Shown in pieces: positions 53,201 to 60,962 of a DNA stretch of 64,000 bases; positions within the stretch are counted from its first letter, which is position 1, and each line of letters starts with the position of its first letter. The notes beneath the pieces are model-generated. The model saw nothing but the letters and a program-made list of their open reading frames with translations, was not told the DNA's origin and made no database searches. The translations under genes were made by a program, and so were the position numbers. Origin of the DNA: Streptomyces albireticuli (GTDB lineage Bacteria > Actinomycetota > Actinomycetes > Streptomycetales > Streptomycetaceae); assembly GCF_021228125.1 (NCBI RefSeq), contig NZ_JAJQQS010000023.1, positions 86,082 through 150,081 of the forward strand, in the 5' to 3' direction.

Positions 53201-53617
53201 CCCCTGCCACAGTGCGAGCGCCTCGGTGAGCAGGGCGGACTCCTCCACCGCGTCACCCGTGGTGTGCGCCCTGCGGGCCCGCTCCAGCAACTCGTGGAAG
53301 GCCGTCACGTCCAGCCGGTCCGGGGCGACCTCCAGGGCGTAGCCGTTCGGTCTCGTCCGAACGAGCGGGGCGCCGTCCGGGCCGTCGCCGAGGGCCCGGC
53401 GCAGGCGCATGGTGTAGACGTGGACCGTGTTGCGTGCCGACGGGGGCGGGTTCTCACCCCACAGCCGCTCGACGAGGGTGTCGAAGGGCACGGTCCGGTT
53501 GGCTCCGAGCAGCAGGGAGGCGAGGAGGACGCGGAGCTTTCCGGCCGTGAGCGGCACGGGCGTGGTGCCCCGGAACACCTCCATGTGCCCCAGCAGGCGG
53601 AAACGCAACTCCGTCAC
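50300..53617 (-). CDS. AfsR-type SARP regulator with NB-ARC and TPR domains
   Basis: The GTG at 53617 opens VTELRFRLLGHMEVFRG, the standard SARP N terminus; GTG 53620 is equivalent. An OmpR-type DNA-binding domain covers about 1-95 (LRVLLASLLLGANRTVPFDTLVERLW) and the BTAD domain about 100-245. The NB-ARC/STAND P-loop is GQPGVGKTT at 326-334. From about 640 on there are TPR-like helical repeats. At 1105 aa it is a full-length AfsR-like STAND regulator. It is the leftmost gene of the 50-64 kb region and probably binds the 11-bp direct repeats near 55339 and 61569. Confidence 0.9.
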   Translation of the reverse strand: MTELRFRLLGHMEVFRGTTPVPLTAGKLRVLLASLLLGANRTVPFDTLVERLWGENPPPSARNTVHVYTMRLRRALGDGPDGAPLVRTRPNGYALEVAPDRLDVTAFHELLERARRAHTTGDAVEESALLTEALALWQGPALLDVPSESLQRGAAPRLADERLHALERWAEVELRLGRHAEIVGELDALTREHPLRERLWAALMLALSRSGRTGEALAAYRRVRRLFRDEMGIDPGEHVNRVHQMVLTGSAASGIPVSGRAGAQAPGAGRGPWEVAPFQLPPAPRCFVGRTGPVRSLTEFLTSRAYGRGGPPGGAGEAMPVGIVTGQPGVGKTTLALHVAHRVRARFPDGQLYVNLQGHCRAAPLAPSVALGRCLRALGLPGHQVPADEEERIGLYRSLLADRRVLVLLDDAADPRQVRPLLPGDPGCAVLVTSRDDLRGLAAIEGGHRLRLAPMTDEESVALLTGLLGPARADAEPGAVRALAAECARLPLALRIAAANVDALPQTRVAHYVGVLRSRGRLAHLVSPGDEEAAVRAAFDLSYRRLSEPAATLFARLSLVPGPDFAGPAAGVLMNRSPAGAGPLLDTLVSANLVAAGSGGRYRIHDLLGEYAAARAEGDSGAPAARARLFDFYLGTARAATELLHPRARRPPPPPVAGAGPVPPVDEAEALDWLDSELPNLVASARRALDTGHPAHAWRLADALRGYFTSRGHGAEGLAVCDAALAAARRAGDERAEASVLGLMGDIHFLLSRYEEADRCHSGSLEISRRTGDVPGQAGSLFNLGLANVHLGRPGHSIRYQEEALALARRAGDVDAQALSLHHIGIAELLSTRPGLGLRRQERALALSRRTGNGATLCQALAGTGIVAWFQGDLAAALAAFSECLELARRIGNPHLENNALSHLSGTRCDAGDYEQAATDAGQAIGLSRWTRERVHEAAALEALATVRRCTGDTAAALTDYHRALGLAREIHFGYGEVRVLTSLIEAYRADGRPARALHYGRQALGRIRATGLLLSRTRAFAGIAHAHLDLGDEPRAVRYAERALELARRHGQRLVMARALYVYGLTRRALHGPEAALPHWRAALAVFEELGVPERRLLGELVAA

Positions 53618-53748
53618 CACTGCGCCACCCCCCTCCACGGCATCGCGCACGAGGTGTTGGAAGCACAGTAAGTCCGTTTCGCGCGCCGGGGACAGCGCCG
53701 TTCGAGCCAGGCGGCCGGGCGGCGACCGTACGCGCCCGGAGGCGCTCG

Positions 53749-54243
53749 CTACCGCCACGGGCAGCGCGGAAGCCCCGGATACGGGTCCTGGTCGGTCCAC
53801 AAGTAGTTGGCCGGAATGCTGCCCCAGCCGAGGACCGAGGGGATCTGCACGGTCTCCTGGCCCTGGGTGTAGTACCAGACGCTGTTGCCGCCTTGGTGGG
53901 GGTCACCGAGCGTCCAGCACACGAACCAGCTGGTGGTGGTCTTGAGGAGGCCGGTCACCGGGGCGAGGAAGGCGGCCCGGCCGTAGAGCTGCCCGGCAGC
54001 GTTCTCGCAATAGAGGTCCTTGGTGAAGAAGTTGCCGAGGGTGTCCGCGTGGGGGCTGCGCTCCCGGATGTAGCAGGTGCGGGCGGCACCGGAAGAAGGA
54101 GCGGCGGAGGCGGGACGGGCGGTGTCCCCGGTGGCGCTCGCCGCCGGGGCCGGGGTGACGGACAGCGCGGCGGTCGCGGCGAGGGCGGCGGCCACCGCCC
54201 CGGCCCGGGCCCGGCGCGGGGCCCCGTTCCGTGCCGCCCTCAC
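53749..54243 (-). CDS. Small secreted SWFVCW/WYYTQGD-family protein, paralogue 1
   Basis: The GTG at 54243 overlaps the upstream stop. Signal peptide with AAALAATAALSVTPAPAASA. The mature part (about 125 aa) has the paralogue signature: CYIRERSPHADTLGNFFTKD, DLYCEN, SWFVCW, NSVWYYTQG, GWGSIP and PGLPRC, with four conserved cysteines likely forming two disulfides. The TSWFVCWTLGDPHQGG-NSVWYYTQ stretch resembles an SH3b-type core. The role is unknown; binding to cell wall or a secreted partner is possible. Confidence 0.75.
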   Translation of the reverse strand: MRAARNGAPRRARAGAVAAALAATAALSVTPAPAASATGDTARPASAAPSSGAARTCYIRERSPHADTLGNFFTKDLYCENAAGQLYGRAAFLAPVTGLLKTTTSWFVCWTLGDPHQGGNSVWYYTQGQETVQIPSVLGWGSIPANYLWTDQDPYPGLPRCPWR

Positions 54244-54752
54244 CGGTGGCCCCCCTTCACGGCCGGCGCGGCCTTCATGGACGGCACACAGGGCGGCAGA
54301 CCGGGGAACGGGTCGACCGTGGTGGTCAGGCGGTACGCCGGGACGTACCCCCAGCCCTTGCGCATCGGCCAGTTGAGGATGCGGTCGCCCTGTGTGTAGT
54401 ACCAGACGCGGTTCTTCCCGGCGTGGAGCTCACCGGTCTCCCAGCACACGAACCAGCTCAGCGTCGTGACGAGCTTGCCGACCACCGTGGCGTAGTTCTC
54501 GGACTTCGCGTACACATCGGCGACGACGTTCTCGCAGTACAGGTCGGTGGTGAAGGTCTTGCCCGCGTAATCGGTGTGGGAGACGCCGTTGCGGATCTGG
54601 CAGATGCCCCGCGGGCCGGGTGCGCCCAGGGCGTCGTCCCCCGCCGTGGCGGCCGCCACGGGAACCGCGCCGGCGAGGGCCGCGACGCTGACGGCGGACA
54701 GGGCGAGGGCCGTCCAGCCCCGCCGGCCGGGTCCGATCGCTGTCGGTTTCAC
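54240..54752 (-). CDS. Small secreted SWFVCW/WYYTQGD-family protein, paralogue 2
   Basis: The start GTG at 54752 follows AAAGAGG; a longer frame to 54833 lacks a ribosome site. Signal peptide ALALSAVSVAALAGAVPVAA. The same signature is present: CQIRNGVSHTDYAGKTFTTD, DLYCENV, LSWFVCWETGE, NRVWYYTQGD, GWGYVP and PGLPPC. It overlaps paralogue 1 by 4 nt and lies 65 bp downstream of paralogue 3, so the three form one operon on -. Confidence 0.75.
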   Translation of the reverse strand: MKPTAIGPGRRGWTALALSAVSVAALAGAVPVAAATAGDDALGAPGPRGICQIRNGVSHTDYAGKTFTTDLYCENVVADVYAKSENYATVVGKLVTTLSWFVCWETGELHAGKNRVWYYTQGDRILNWPMRKGWGYVPAYRLTTTVDPFPGLPPCVPSMKAAPAVKGGHR

Positions 54753-54817
54753 GTGCGTGCCTCTTTCCCCTGGTTCCTGCCGCTGCCCGCCGCTGCCCAC
54801 TGCTTTCTGCGGCCCGG

Positions 54818-55249
54818 TCAGGCCCACCGGCACTTGGGCACGCCGGGCGCCGGGTGACCGTCCACGTGCAGCAGATGGCCGGGCAGATAGCCCCAGCCCT
54901 TCGCCCCCGGCCGGTCGACGATCACATCGCCCTGTGTGTAGTAGTAGAAGTTGTTGCCGCCCGGCGGCGGATCACCGGTCTTCCAGCAGACGAACCAGCT
55001 CCGCCTGGACAGCAGCATCGACACCACAGGGCTCGTGGGATACGTCTGCAAACGCAGCTCACCGGGGGTGTTGTCGCACACCACGTCGTGGTCGAACCAC
55101 ATGCCCGTCCAGTCGACGTGCTCGGAGCCCTCCCGCGTCACGCACGGCGCGCTCGCCGCCCGGGGCCCGGCCGACGCGGGCGGCGCGGCGCACAGGACCA
55201 GCGCCGCGGCCGACACCGCGACCGCCGTCCGGGTCCGTGACCTGCTCAT
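54818..55249 (-). CDS. Small secreted SWFVCW/WYYTQGD-family protein, paralogue 3
   Basis: The ATG at 55249 has GGGA 10-13 nt upstream; GTG 55258 is an alternative. Signal peptide AVAVSAAALVLCAAPPASAG. It has the signature CVTREGSEHVDWTGMWFDHD, DVVCDNTPG, SWFVCWKTGD, NNFYYYTQGD, GWGYLP and PGVPKC. It is first in its operon, 90 bp from the SARP-like repeats at 55339. Confidence 0.75.
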   Translation of the reverse strand: MSRSRTRTAVAVSAAALVLCAAPPASAGPRAASAPCVTREGSEHVDWTGMWFDHDVVCDNTPGELRLQTYPTSPVVSMLLSRRSWFVCWKTGDPPPGGNNFYYYTQGDVIVDRPGAKGWGYLPGHLLHVDGHPAPGVPKCRWA

Positions 55250-55338
55250 GGTCGTCACTCCCACGCCCCTTTCCCCTCGCGGGCCGTACCGGGGCCGCAC
55301 CGGGCCCGGCGACGACCCGGCCAGTGTGGCCCGTACGG

Positions 55339-55392
55339 CTGACATCCCCCTGACGGCCTTGTCAGCCGCGTGTCAGATGACCGTGTAAGGAT
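55339..55392. promoter_or_regulatory. Divergent SARP-like direct-repeat operators
   Basis: On + TGACA/TGACG repeat 11 bp apart (CTGACATCCCCCTGACGG, 55339-55356), and TGTCAG repeats 11 bp apart at 55360 and 55371. The 3'-most TGTCAGA lies exactly 8 bp from TAAGGAT (55386-55392), the spacing known for SARP promoters. The arrangement serves both the ALDH operon (+) and the secreted-paralogue operon (-). Confidence 0.65.
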
Positions 55393-55434
55393 CCGGACAC
55401 GGGCAGCGAGCCGCAGGTCTGGGGGCGTCGACGG

Positions 55435-57117
55435 ATGGTTTTCACTGGAACGCAAGCCGACGGGTCCCGCAACCGGCCGGTGCCGGACCCACCCTCACCA
55501 CCGGCCGCCCGGGACCATCCGTTACGCAGCTACCTCTCCTACCTCGCGGGAGAGGACGTCCCGGGCACCGGCTGGGTCTACACCCTCACCTCCCGTTCCC
55601 TCCTGGAGGACGTCTTCGCCAGCGTCTCCCTCAAGCGCGAGCTGGAACGCGACCCCCACTCCACGGCGGCGGGCCACCCGTACGTGGTGGGCCGCGTCGC
55701 CGTGGCCTCCGCCCGGGACAACGCCCGCGCCCTGGAGGCCGCCGCCGAGGCCGCCCCCGCCTGGGCCGCCGTCCCCCTGGAACGCCGCATGGAACTGGGC
55801 GCCGCCTTCCGAAGACAACTCCTCCGGCACCGGGACGAGTTCCTGCGGCTGCTGACCGCCGAGGCACACCCCCTGCGACTGGCGCGCTGGGAGCTGAGCT
55901 GCCTCCTGGCGGTCTACGCGGAGGAGAGCCTCGACTGGTACCGCCGGCAGATGCACACCGAGTTCCGGCACGGCGGCAGACGGCTGATCGTCCGCCGTGT
56001 CCCCGACGGCGTCGTCTGCCTCAACCCGCCGCAGAACGCCCCCGCCCCCAGCGCCGCGCTCGCCGTCCTGGCGCTCATGGCGGGCAACGCCGTCGTCGTG
56101 CGCGCGCCGCGCAGCATCGCACTGAGCACGATGTACGTCATGCGCGAGCTCGTCGCCCCGCTCCTGGAGGACATGGGCGCCCCGCCGGGCGCGCTCGGGG
56201 TCGTCTGCGGCAACCCCGGCTCGACGCTCGACCTCTGGGTCGACAGCCCCCTGGTGGACGACATCTTCTACATCGGCGGCTGCGAGGAGGGCCTGCGCCT
56301 GGAGCGGCGGTGCGTCGCCAAGGGCAAGAAGCCCGTCCTGGAACTGGCAGGCAACGACACGATCACCGTCTGGAAGGACGCGGACCTCGACCTGGCCGCC
56401 CGGGCCGCCTGCGAGGCGTTCTACGGCTCCGGCCAGATCTGCATGGCGCCCAACCGCGTCCTGGCCCACGCGGCCGTCGCCGACGAGCTGACCCGGCGCA
56501 TCGCCCGGGAGGCCGCCCGTATCCGGCCGGGACACCCCGAGGACGAAGGGGTCCTGCTCTCCCCGGTGCGGCGCAGCGAGCGCTTCTTCGCCCTGCTCGA
56601 CCAGGCCCGGGGAGCCGGCGCCACACTGGTGTGCGGCGGCCACCGCACCGAGCTGGACGGCACCCGCTCGGACACCGGGGTCTTCCTGGAACCGACCGTC
56701 CTGCGCGTCGACGGCCTGGCGGACGCCCGGCGGATCGACGCCGTCCAGCAGGAGACGTTCTTCCCGCTGCTCCCCGTCGTCTCCGTCGGGCCGGGCGACG
56801 ACGGCCCGCTCCTCGACGAGATGCTGGCGTTCGTCGACGCCGGGGCGCACGGGCTGCGCAACTCCCTGTGGACCCGCTCGGACGAGGTCGTCGACACCTT
56901 CCTGCGCCGGGTCCGCAACGGCGGGCTGCTCAAGGTGAACGACTCCCACATCGGCTTCCTGCCCTACCTGCCCAGCCATGGCGGCACCGGTCTGACCGGC
57001 GGTGTCTTCGGCGAGGCCAACTACCCGATGCTCAAGACCTCGCACCTGCAAGGGGTCAGCGTCAGCGCCGGCGCCGACCCGCGCCGCGCCGCCTTCGGGG
57101 ACCTGTGGGGCGGCTGA
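55435..57117 (+). CDS. Aldehyde dehydrogenase-fold protein (560 aa), possible acyl reductase
   Basis: ALDH-superfamily core: Glu303 in LELAGND, Cys336 in GSGQICMAPNR and Asn201 in PPQNAPAP at the oxyanion position. The usual cofactor Lys is replaced by Arg (VVRAPRS). The N-terminal 90 residues are extra. Standing directly upstream of a class III aminotransferase, an SRPBCC protein, a membrane protein and an ACP, it may act in the reductive direction, turning a carrier-bound acyl group into an aldehyde. That is inference from neighbours. The promoter carries the SARP-like repeats. Confidence 0.75.
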   Translation: MVFTGTQADGSRNRPVPDPPSPPAARDHPLRSYLSYLAGEDVPGTGWVYTLTSRSLLEDVFASVSLKRELERDPHSTAAGHPYVVGRVAVASARDNARALEAAAEAAPAWAAVPLERRMELGAAFRRQLLRHRDEFLRLLTAEAHPLRLARWELSCLLAVYAEESLDWYRRQMHTEFRHGGRRLIVRRVPDGVVCLNPPQNAPAPSAALAVLALMAGNAVVVRAPRSIALSTMYVMRELVAPLLEDMGAPPGALGVVCGNPGSTLDLWVDSPLVDDIFYIGGCEEGLRLERRCVAKGKKPVLELAGNDTITVWKDADLDLAARAACEAFYGSGQICMAPNRVLAHAAVADELTRRIAREAARIRPGHPEDEGVLLSPVRRSERFFALLDQARGAGATLVCGGHRTELDGTRSDTGVFLEPTVLRVDGLADARRIDAVQQETFFPLLPVVSVGPGDDGPLLDEMLAFVDAGAHGLRNSLWTRSDEVVDTFLRRVRNGGLLKVNDSHIGFLPYLPSHGGTGLTGGVFGEANYPMLKTSHLQGVSVSAGADPRRAAFGDLWGG

Positions 57118-57138
57118 GCGGCGCGCGCTCCCCGGCGG

Positions 57139-57218
57139 CCCGTACGACTGAGGCCCGTACGACTGCCCGTACGACCGAGGCCCGTACGGCCGCGGCCCGT
57201 GCGGAGGCGGCCCGTACG
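57139..57218 (+). repeat. Short direct repeats CCCGTACG between the ALDH and aminotransferase genes
   Basis: Six copies of CCCGTACG or a close variant begin at 57139, 57154, 57166, 57181, 57196 (CCCGTGCG) and 57211, spaced 12-15 bp. They fill the only gap in the biosynthetic operon. They could be an operator array, an RNA element or expansion debris. Confidence 0.7.
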
Positions 57219-57262
57219 TACGGGAGCGGTCCACCCCTCCAGTACCCGAAGGGAACCCGTCA

Positions 57263-58588
57263 GTGACCGAAGCCCACCCCCGGACCCCCACCCCCGACGG
57301 AGCGCGGACCGAGGCCCCGGACCGGGCCGGGACCGAGCAGGACGTCCTCCGCCTCTACCGCGCCCACCTCAGCAAGGGCCGGGCCACCCTGGCCGAACTC
57401 TTCGGCGGGCACATGGAAGTGGCCTCCGAAGGGGCCTGGCTGCGCACCGCCGACGGCGCGAGCTTCCTCAACTGCGGCGGCTACGGCGTCTTCATCACCG
57501 GCGCCCGCCACCCCCTGGTGACGGAGGCCGTGCTCCGCCAGCTGCGCACGCACCCCACGGCCACCCGCATCCTGCTCGAACCCACCGTGGCGCGCGCCGC
57601 CGAGGCCCTCGTCTCGGTGGCACCGGCCGGGCTGGACCGTGTGCACTTCAGCCTCTCCGGCGCCGAGGCCGTCGAGACCGCCCTCAAGCTGGCCCGCGCC
57701 GGAGGGCGCAGGCGGACGGTGGCCATGACCGGCGGCTACCACGGCAAGACCCTGGGCGCGCTGTCGGCGACGGCGAAGGAGGTCTACCAGGCGCCCTTCC
57801 GCCCCCTGCTCGCCGATGTCACGCACGTGCCCTACGGTGACGCCGACGCCCTGGAGAAGGAGCTGGCCGGCCACCCCGGCGAGGTGTGCGTCCTCGTGGA
57901 GCCGGTGCAGGGGGAGGGCGGCGTCGTGGTCCCGCCGGACGGCTATCTGCGCCGCGTCGGGACACTGGTGCGGCAGTACGGCGGGCTGCTGGTCCTCGAC
58001 GAGGTCCAGACCGGTCTGGGCCGCCTCGGCCACTGGTGGGGCGCCGACATCGAGGGCGTCAGGCCCGACATCCTGCTGGCGGGCAAGGCCCTCGGCGGCG
58101 GGATCGTCCCCGTCTCGGCGGCCGTCGCCACCCGCGAGACCTTCCGGCCCTTCGACAAGGACCCCTACATCCACACCTCGACCTTCTCCGGCCAGCCGGT
58201 GCTGATGGCCGCCGTCCAGGGCGTCATCCGGGCCATCCGTGAGGAGGACCTCATCACCCGGGCGCGGGAACTCGGCGAACGCCTCCTGCCGGGCGTCAAG
58301 GAGGTCGTGGAGGCCACCCTGGGCGACGGGCTCGCCGTGGAGGTACGGGGCCGGGGACTGCTCATCGGCGTCGAGCTCGCCGAGCCCGGCCTCGCCGGCG
58401 AGCTGCTCATGGAGCTCTTCAACCGCCGCGTCATCGCCAACCACTCCATGATCGGCAGCTCGGTCGTCCGGTTCACCCCGCCCGCCACGCTCACCGACCG
58501 CGAGGCGGACTTCCTGCTCGACTCCCTCGACCAGGCATGCCGCGCGCTGCGCTCCGGCGCGACGACGATGCCGGAAGGCGGTCGCTGA
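57263..58588 (+). CDS. Class III aminotransferase
   Basis: The GTG follows GAAGGGA. It shows the PLP-dependent class III fold: Lys275 in LLAGKALGGG, Asp246 in VLDEVQTGLGR and GYHGKTLGALS near 158-168 (phosphate-binding Tyr and Gly). At 441 aa it has the usual length. In the operon it would transfer an amino group to the aldehyde made by the upstream ALDH-fold enzyme. The acceptor is unknown. Confidence 0.85.
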   Translation: MTEAHPRTPTPDGARTEAPDRAGTEQDVLRLYRAHLSKGRATLAELFGGHMEVASEGAWLRTADGASFLNCGGYGVFITGARHPLVTEAVLRQLRTHPTATRILLEPTVARAAEALVSVAPAGLDRVHFSLSGAEAVETALKLARAGGRRRTVAMTGGYHGKTLGALSATAKEVYQAPFRPLLADVTHVPYGDADALEKELAGHPGEVCVLVEPVQGEGGVVVPPDGYLRRVGTLVRQYGGLLVLDEVQTGLGRLGHWWGADIEGVRPDILLAGKALGGGIVPVSAAVATRETFRPFDKDPYIHTSTFSGQPVLMAAVQGVIRAIREEDLITRARELGERLLPGVKEVVEATLGDGLAVEVRGRGLLIGVELAEPGLAGELLMELFNRRVIANHSMIGSSVVRFTPPATLTDREADFLLDSLDQACRALRSGATTMPEGGR

Positions 58589-58589
58589 C

Positions 58590-59135
58590 ATGCGGCGCGT
58601 GGAACTGGAGGCGACCGTGCGGGGCGAGAAGGCCCGGGAGGTCTTCGACGCCCTGCTCGCCTGGGAGCGCTACCCCGAACTCGCGCCGCACGTCCGGGCG
58701 ACGACCGTGCACCGCAGTGTGCCCGGCGAGGGCGGCAGCTCCAGCTGGGAGCTGTACTTCCGCAGCGGGCTGCTGTCGTGGTCGGAGGAGGAGTTCTTCG
58801 ACCCCGGGGCGCTGCGGATCCGGTTCGAGCAGACGTACGGCGACTTCGACGAGTTCCGCGGCACGTGGCAGCTGCGGCAGGACGCCGACGACGTGCGCGT
58901 GCGCTTCGACGCCGAGTTCGACTTCGGCATCCCCAGCATGGAGGGGATCCTCGACCCCATCGCGGAGCGCGTCATCAAGGAGACGGTCGCCTGGGCGGTG
59001 ACCGGCCTCTTCCCGGACGTCACGCACCAGGAACGGCTGACACCGCGGACACCACCGGGGAAGAGCGTTTCCCCGGTGGTGTCCGCGACGGCCGAGGACA
59101 CGGACGAGCACGCCGAGAACACCCCCGAGGGATGA
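58590..59135 (+). CDS. SRPBCC/START-fold protein (cyclase/aromatase-like)
   Basis: The gap to the aminotransferase is 1 nt. It has the single-domain SRPBCC pattern: VRGEKAREVFDALLAWERYPELAPHV (first helix and strand), then FRGTWQLRQDADDVRVRFDAEFDFG and the long C-terminal helix near 120-140. The C-terminal 40 residues are Pro/Thr-rich and disordered. SRPBCC proteins bind hydrophobic ligands and serve as polyketide cyclases or lipid carriers. Here it likely handles the ACP-bound product. Confidence 0.75.
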   Translation: MRRVELEATVRGEKAREVFDALLAWERYPELAPHVRATTVHRSVPGEGGSSSWELYFRSGLLSWSEEEFFDPGALRIRFEQTYGDFDEFRGTWQLRQDADDVRVRFDAEFDFGIPSMEGILDPIAERVIKETVAWAVTGLFPDVTHQERLTPRTPPGKSVSPVVSATAEDTDEHAENTPEG

Positions 59136-59138
59136 GTC

Positions 59139-59666
59139 ATGGACCAGGCAAACCCTTTCGACACCCCCACCACGGCCAAGCTGCACCGCTCGGAGTACCT
59201 CGTCGGCTTCGCCGTCACCACCGGTCTGATCATCGCGCACGCCGGTGAGATCCGCTGGGGCGTGGCCGTCGCGCTGTTCCTCTACATCGACCTCATCGGC
59301 TACCTCCCCGGCGCGATCGCCTACCGGCGCAGCCCCGACAAGGAGATCTCAAAGGTCTACTACGTCCTCTACAACACCATGCACAGCCTGGTCACCCAGG
59401 GCGCGGTGGCCGCCCTGTGGATCTGGCTGATCGGCCCCGAGTGGGCGCTGTTGCTGCTGCCCTGGCACCTCTTCGGCGACCGGGGGCTGTTCGGCAACTT
59501 CTACAAACCCTTCGGCATGCACTTCGAGCCCGTACCCGAACCCGGCTACCGCGAGCTGCTCGGCGGGCTGCGGGGGCCGCTGCTGGCCCGAGCCGTCCCC
59601 CAGCACGGCAAGAAGGACAAGAAGGACCCGAAGGGGCGGCGGCCGGCGGTCGGCGCCAATCCGTGA
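59139..59666 (+). CDS. Multi-pass membrane protein of the ACP operon
   Basis: A 175-aa protein with membrane segments near residues 20-37, 40-58, 70-95 and 90-120 (for example AVALFLYIDLIGYLPGAIA and LWIWLIGPEWALLLLPWHLFG). The tail is Lys/Asp-rich. Family not recognised. Its position between SRPBCC and ACP genes suggests a membrane-embedded enzyme or acceptor for the product. Confidence 0.65.
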   Translation: MDQANPFDTPTTAKLHRSEYLVGFAVTTGLIIAHAGEIRWGVAVALFLYIDLIGYLPGAIAYRRSPDKEISKVYYVLYNTMHSLVTQGAVAALWIWLIGPEWALLLLPWHLFGDRGLFGNFYKPFGMHFEPVPEPGYRELLGGLRGPLLARAVPQHGKKDKKDPKGRRPAVGANP

Positions 59667-59714
59667 CCGCTCCTCCTGCCTCTCTCCCCTCCTCTCCTCT
59701 CGAAAGGACGCCGG

Positions 59715-59969
59715 ATGCGCTACGAGGCGCTGTACGAACGGCTCAGGGACATCCTGGCCGGCAAGCTGCACGTGGACCCGGACCGCATCACGTACGACGC
59801 CACCCCCGAGGACATCGAGCTCGACTCGCTCGCGCTCGTCGAGCTGTCCCTCGTCCTGGAGACCGAGCTCGGCATCCGGATCAGCGAGGACGACCTGGCC
59901 GAGGCCCCGACCGTCGGAGCCGTCGCACGACTGATGGCGGAACGAAGCGCCGCCGCCGGGCCCTCGTGA
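59715..59969 (+). CDS. Acyl carrier protein
   Basis: 84 aa. The phosphopantetheine attachment site Ser38 is in IELDSLALVEL, followed by the helix III motif ISEDDLAEAPTVG. It has a carrier-protein length and charge profile. No ketosynthase or adenylation gene is nearby, so it must be loaded by an enzyme encoded elsewhere. The convergent PG-binding gene ends 50 bp away. Confidence 0.9.
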   Translation: MRYEALYERLRDILAGKLHVDPDRITYDATPEDIELDSLALVELSLVLETELGIRISEDDLAEAPTVGAVARLMAERSAAAGPS

Positions 59970-60018
59970 GGGGGAGCGCCACGGGCCCCGAGTGGCCCCG
60001 CACCCCCGCCACCACGGG

Positions 60019-60405
60019 TCAGGGGTGCAGGGCGGCCCAGGTGTTGGGGCCGACGAACCCGTCGGCCGTCAGCCCGACCGACTGCTGGAAGTCCTTGACG
60101 GCGGCCAGGGTGGCCTCGCCGAAGATCTTGTCGGCCGTCACGTTCCGGTAGGCGTAGACCTTGTTGAGGACGCACTGGAGGTGACCGACCGCGTCGTTGG
60201 CGTGCCCCTTGCCGAGCTCCGGGTGGGTGCCGGTGTAGGGGCAGAGGCGCCACTCGCCGTTGACACCGTTGTACACCCGCTCCCGCGCGGAGGGAGCGGG
60301 CGCGGCGCGCGCGGAGTCGCCGCCGGCCCCGAGGACCGGGCCGAGCGACAGCACACTGCCGAGCAGGGCCGCCGTGACGAGCGCGTGGAGTCGACCTGAT
60401 GCCAT
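60019..60405 (-). CDS. Secreted peptidoglycan-binding-domain protein
   Basis: The ATG follows GGGAGATCC. Signal peptide HALVTAALLGSVLSLGPVLG. A peptidoglycan_binding_1 domain follows (VGHLQCVLNKVYAYRN then EATLAAVKDFQQSVGLTADG, FVGPNTWAAL). At 128 aa it is a minimal cell-wall-anchored protein. It is transcribed with the two following secreted paralogues on -. Confidence 0.85.
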   Translation of the reverse strand: MASGRLHALVTAALLGSVLSLGPVLGAGGDSARAAPAPSARERVYNGVNGEWRLCPYTGTHPELGKGHANDAVGHLQCVLNKVYAYRNVTADKIFGEATLAAVKDFQQSVGLTADGFVGPNTWAALHP

Positions 60406-60487
60406 GACGGGATCTCCCGGACTGTGGGGACGGTGGGGTGAGGAGGCCCGGTGCGGGCCCGAGGACCGAGGACGAGGGCCGGGCCGG

Positions 60488-60961
60488 TCAGACCCAGGCG
60501 CAGCGGGGGATACCCGGATAGGGGTGCCGCGGCGTCTGTACGACCCGGGCGGGGACGACCCCCCACGCCTTGAGGCCGGGCTGGGTCACCACCTCGTCCC
60601 CCTGCGTGTAGTACCAGATCTTGGTCTGGCCCGGCGGGGCCTCGCCCTCCGTCCAGCACACGAACCAGCTCGGCGAGAGCTTGAGCCTGCCGGTGACCGG
60701 CGCGTTGAAGGCGGACCGCCCGAGGACGTCCGTGGCGAGGTTGTCGCAGTACAGGTCCACGGTGAAGGAGTTGCCCAGGTTGTCCTGGTGCCGCTGGTTG
60801 CGCAGCCCGCAGGTGGCGGCGCTCCCCGAGCCGCCTGCGGGCTCCGCCACCACGGCGGGGGCGCCGACGGCGAGGATCCCCAGGGACAGCAGGGCGGCCG
60901 TCCACGCCTTCCGGCCACACGCCGCACGCGGTGCCGGGCGCCTCTCGGTCTTCGTACCCAT
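60488..60961 (-). CDS. Small secreted SWFVCW/WYYTQGD-family protein, paralogue 4
   Basis: Only 1 nt after the stop of paralogue 5. Signal peptide ALLSLGILAVGAPAVVAEP. Signature CGLRNQRHQDNLGNSFTVD, DLYCDN, SWFVCWTEGE, KIWYYTQGD, AWGVVP and YPGIPRC. It lies 83 bp upstream of the PG-binding gene. Confidence 0.75.
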   Translation of the reverse strand: MGTKTERRPAPRAACGRKAWTAALLSLGILAVGAPAVVAEPAGGSGSAATCGLRNQRHQDNLGNSFTVDLYCDNLATDVLGRSAFNAPVTGRLKLSPSWFVCWTEGEAPPGQTKIWYYTQGDEVVTQPGLKAWGVVPARVVQTPRHPYPGIPRCAWV

Positions 60962-60962
60962 C

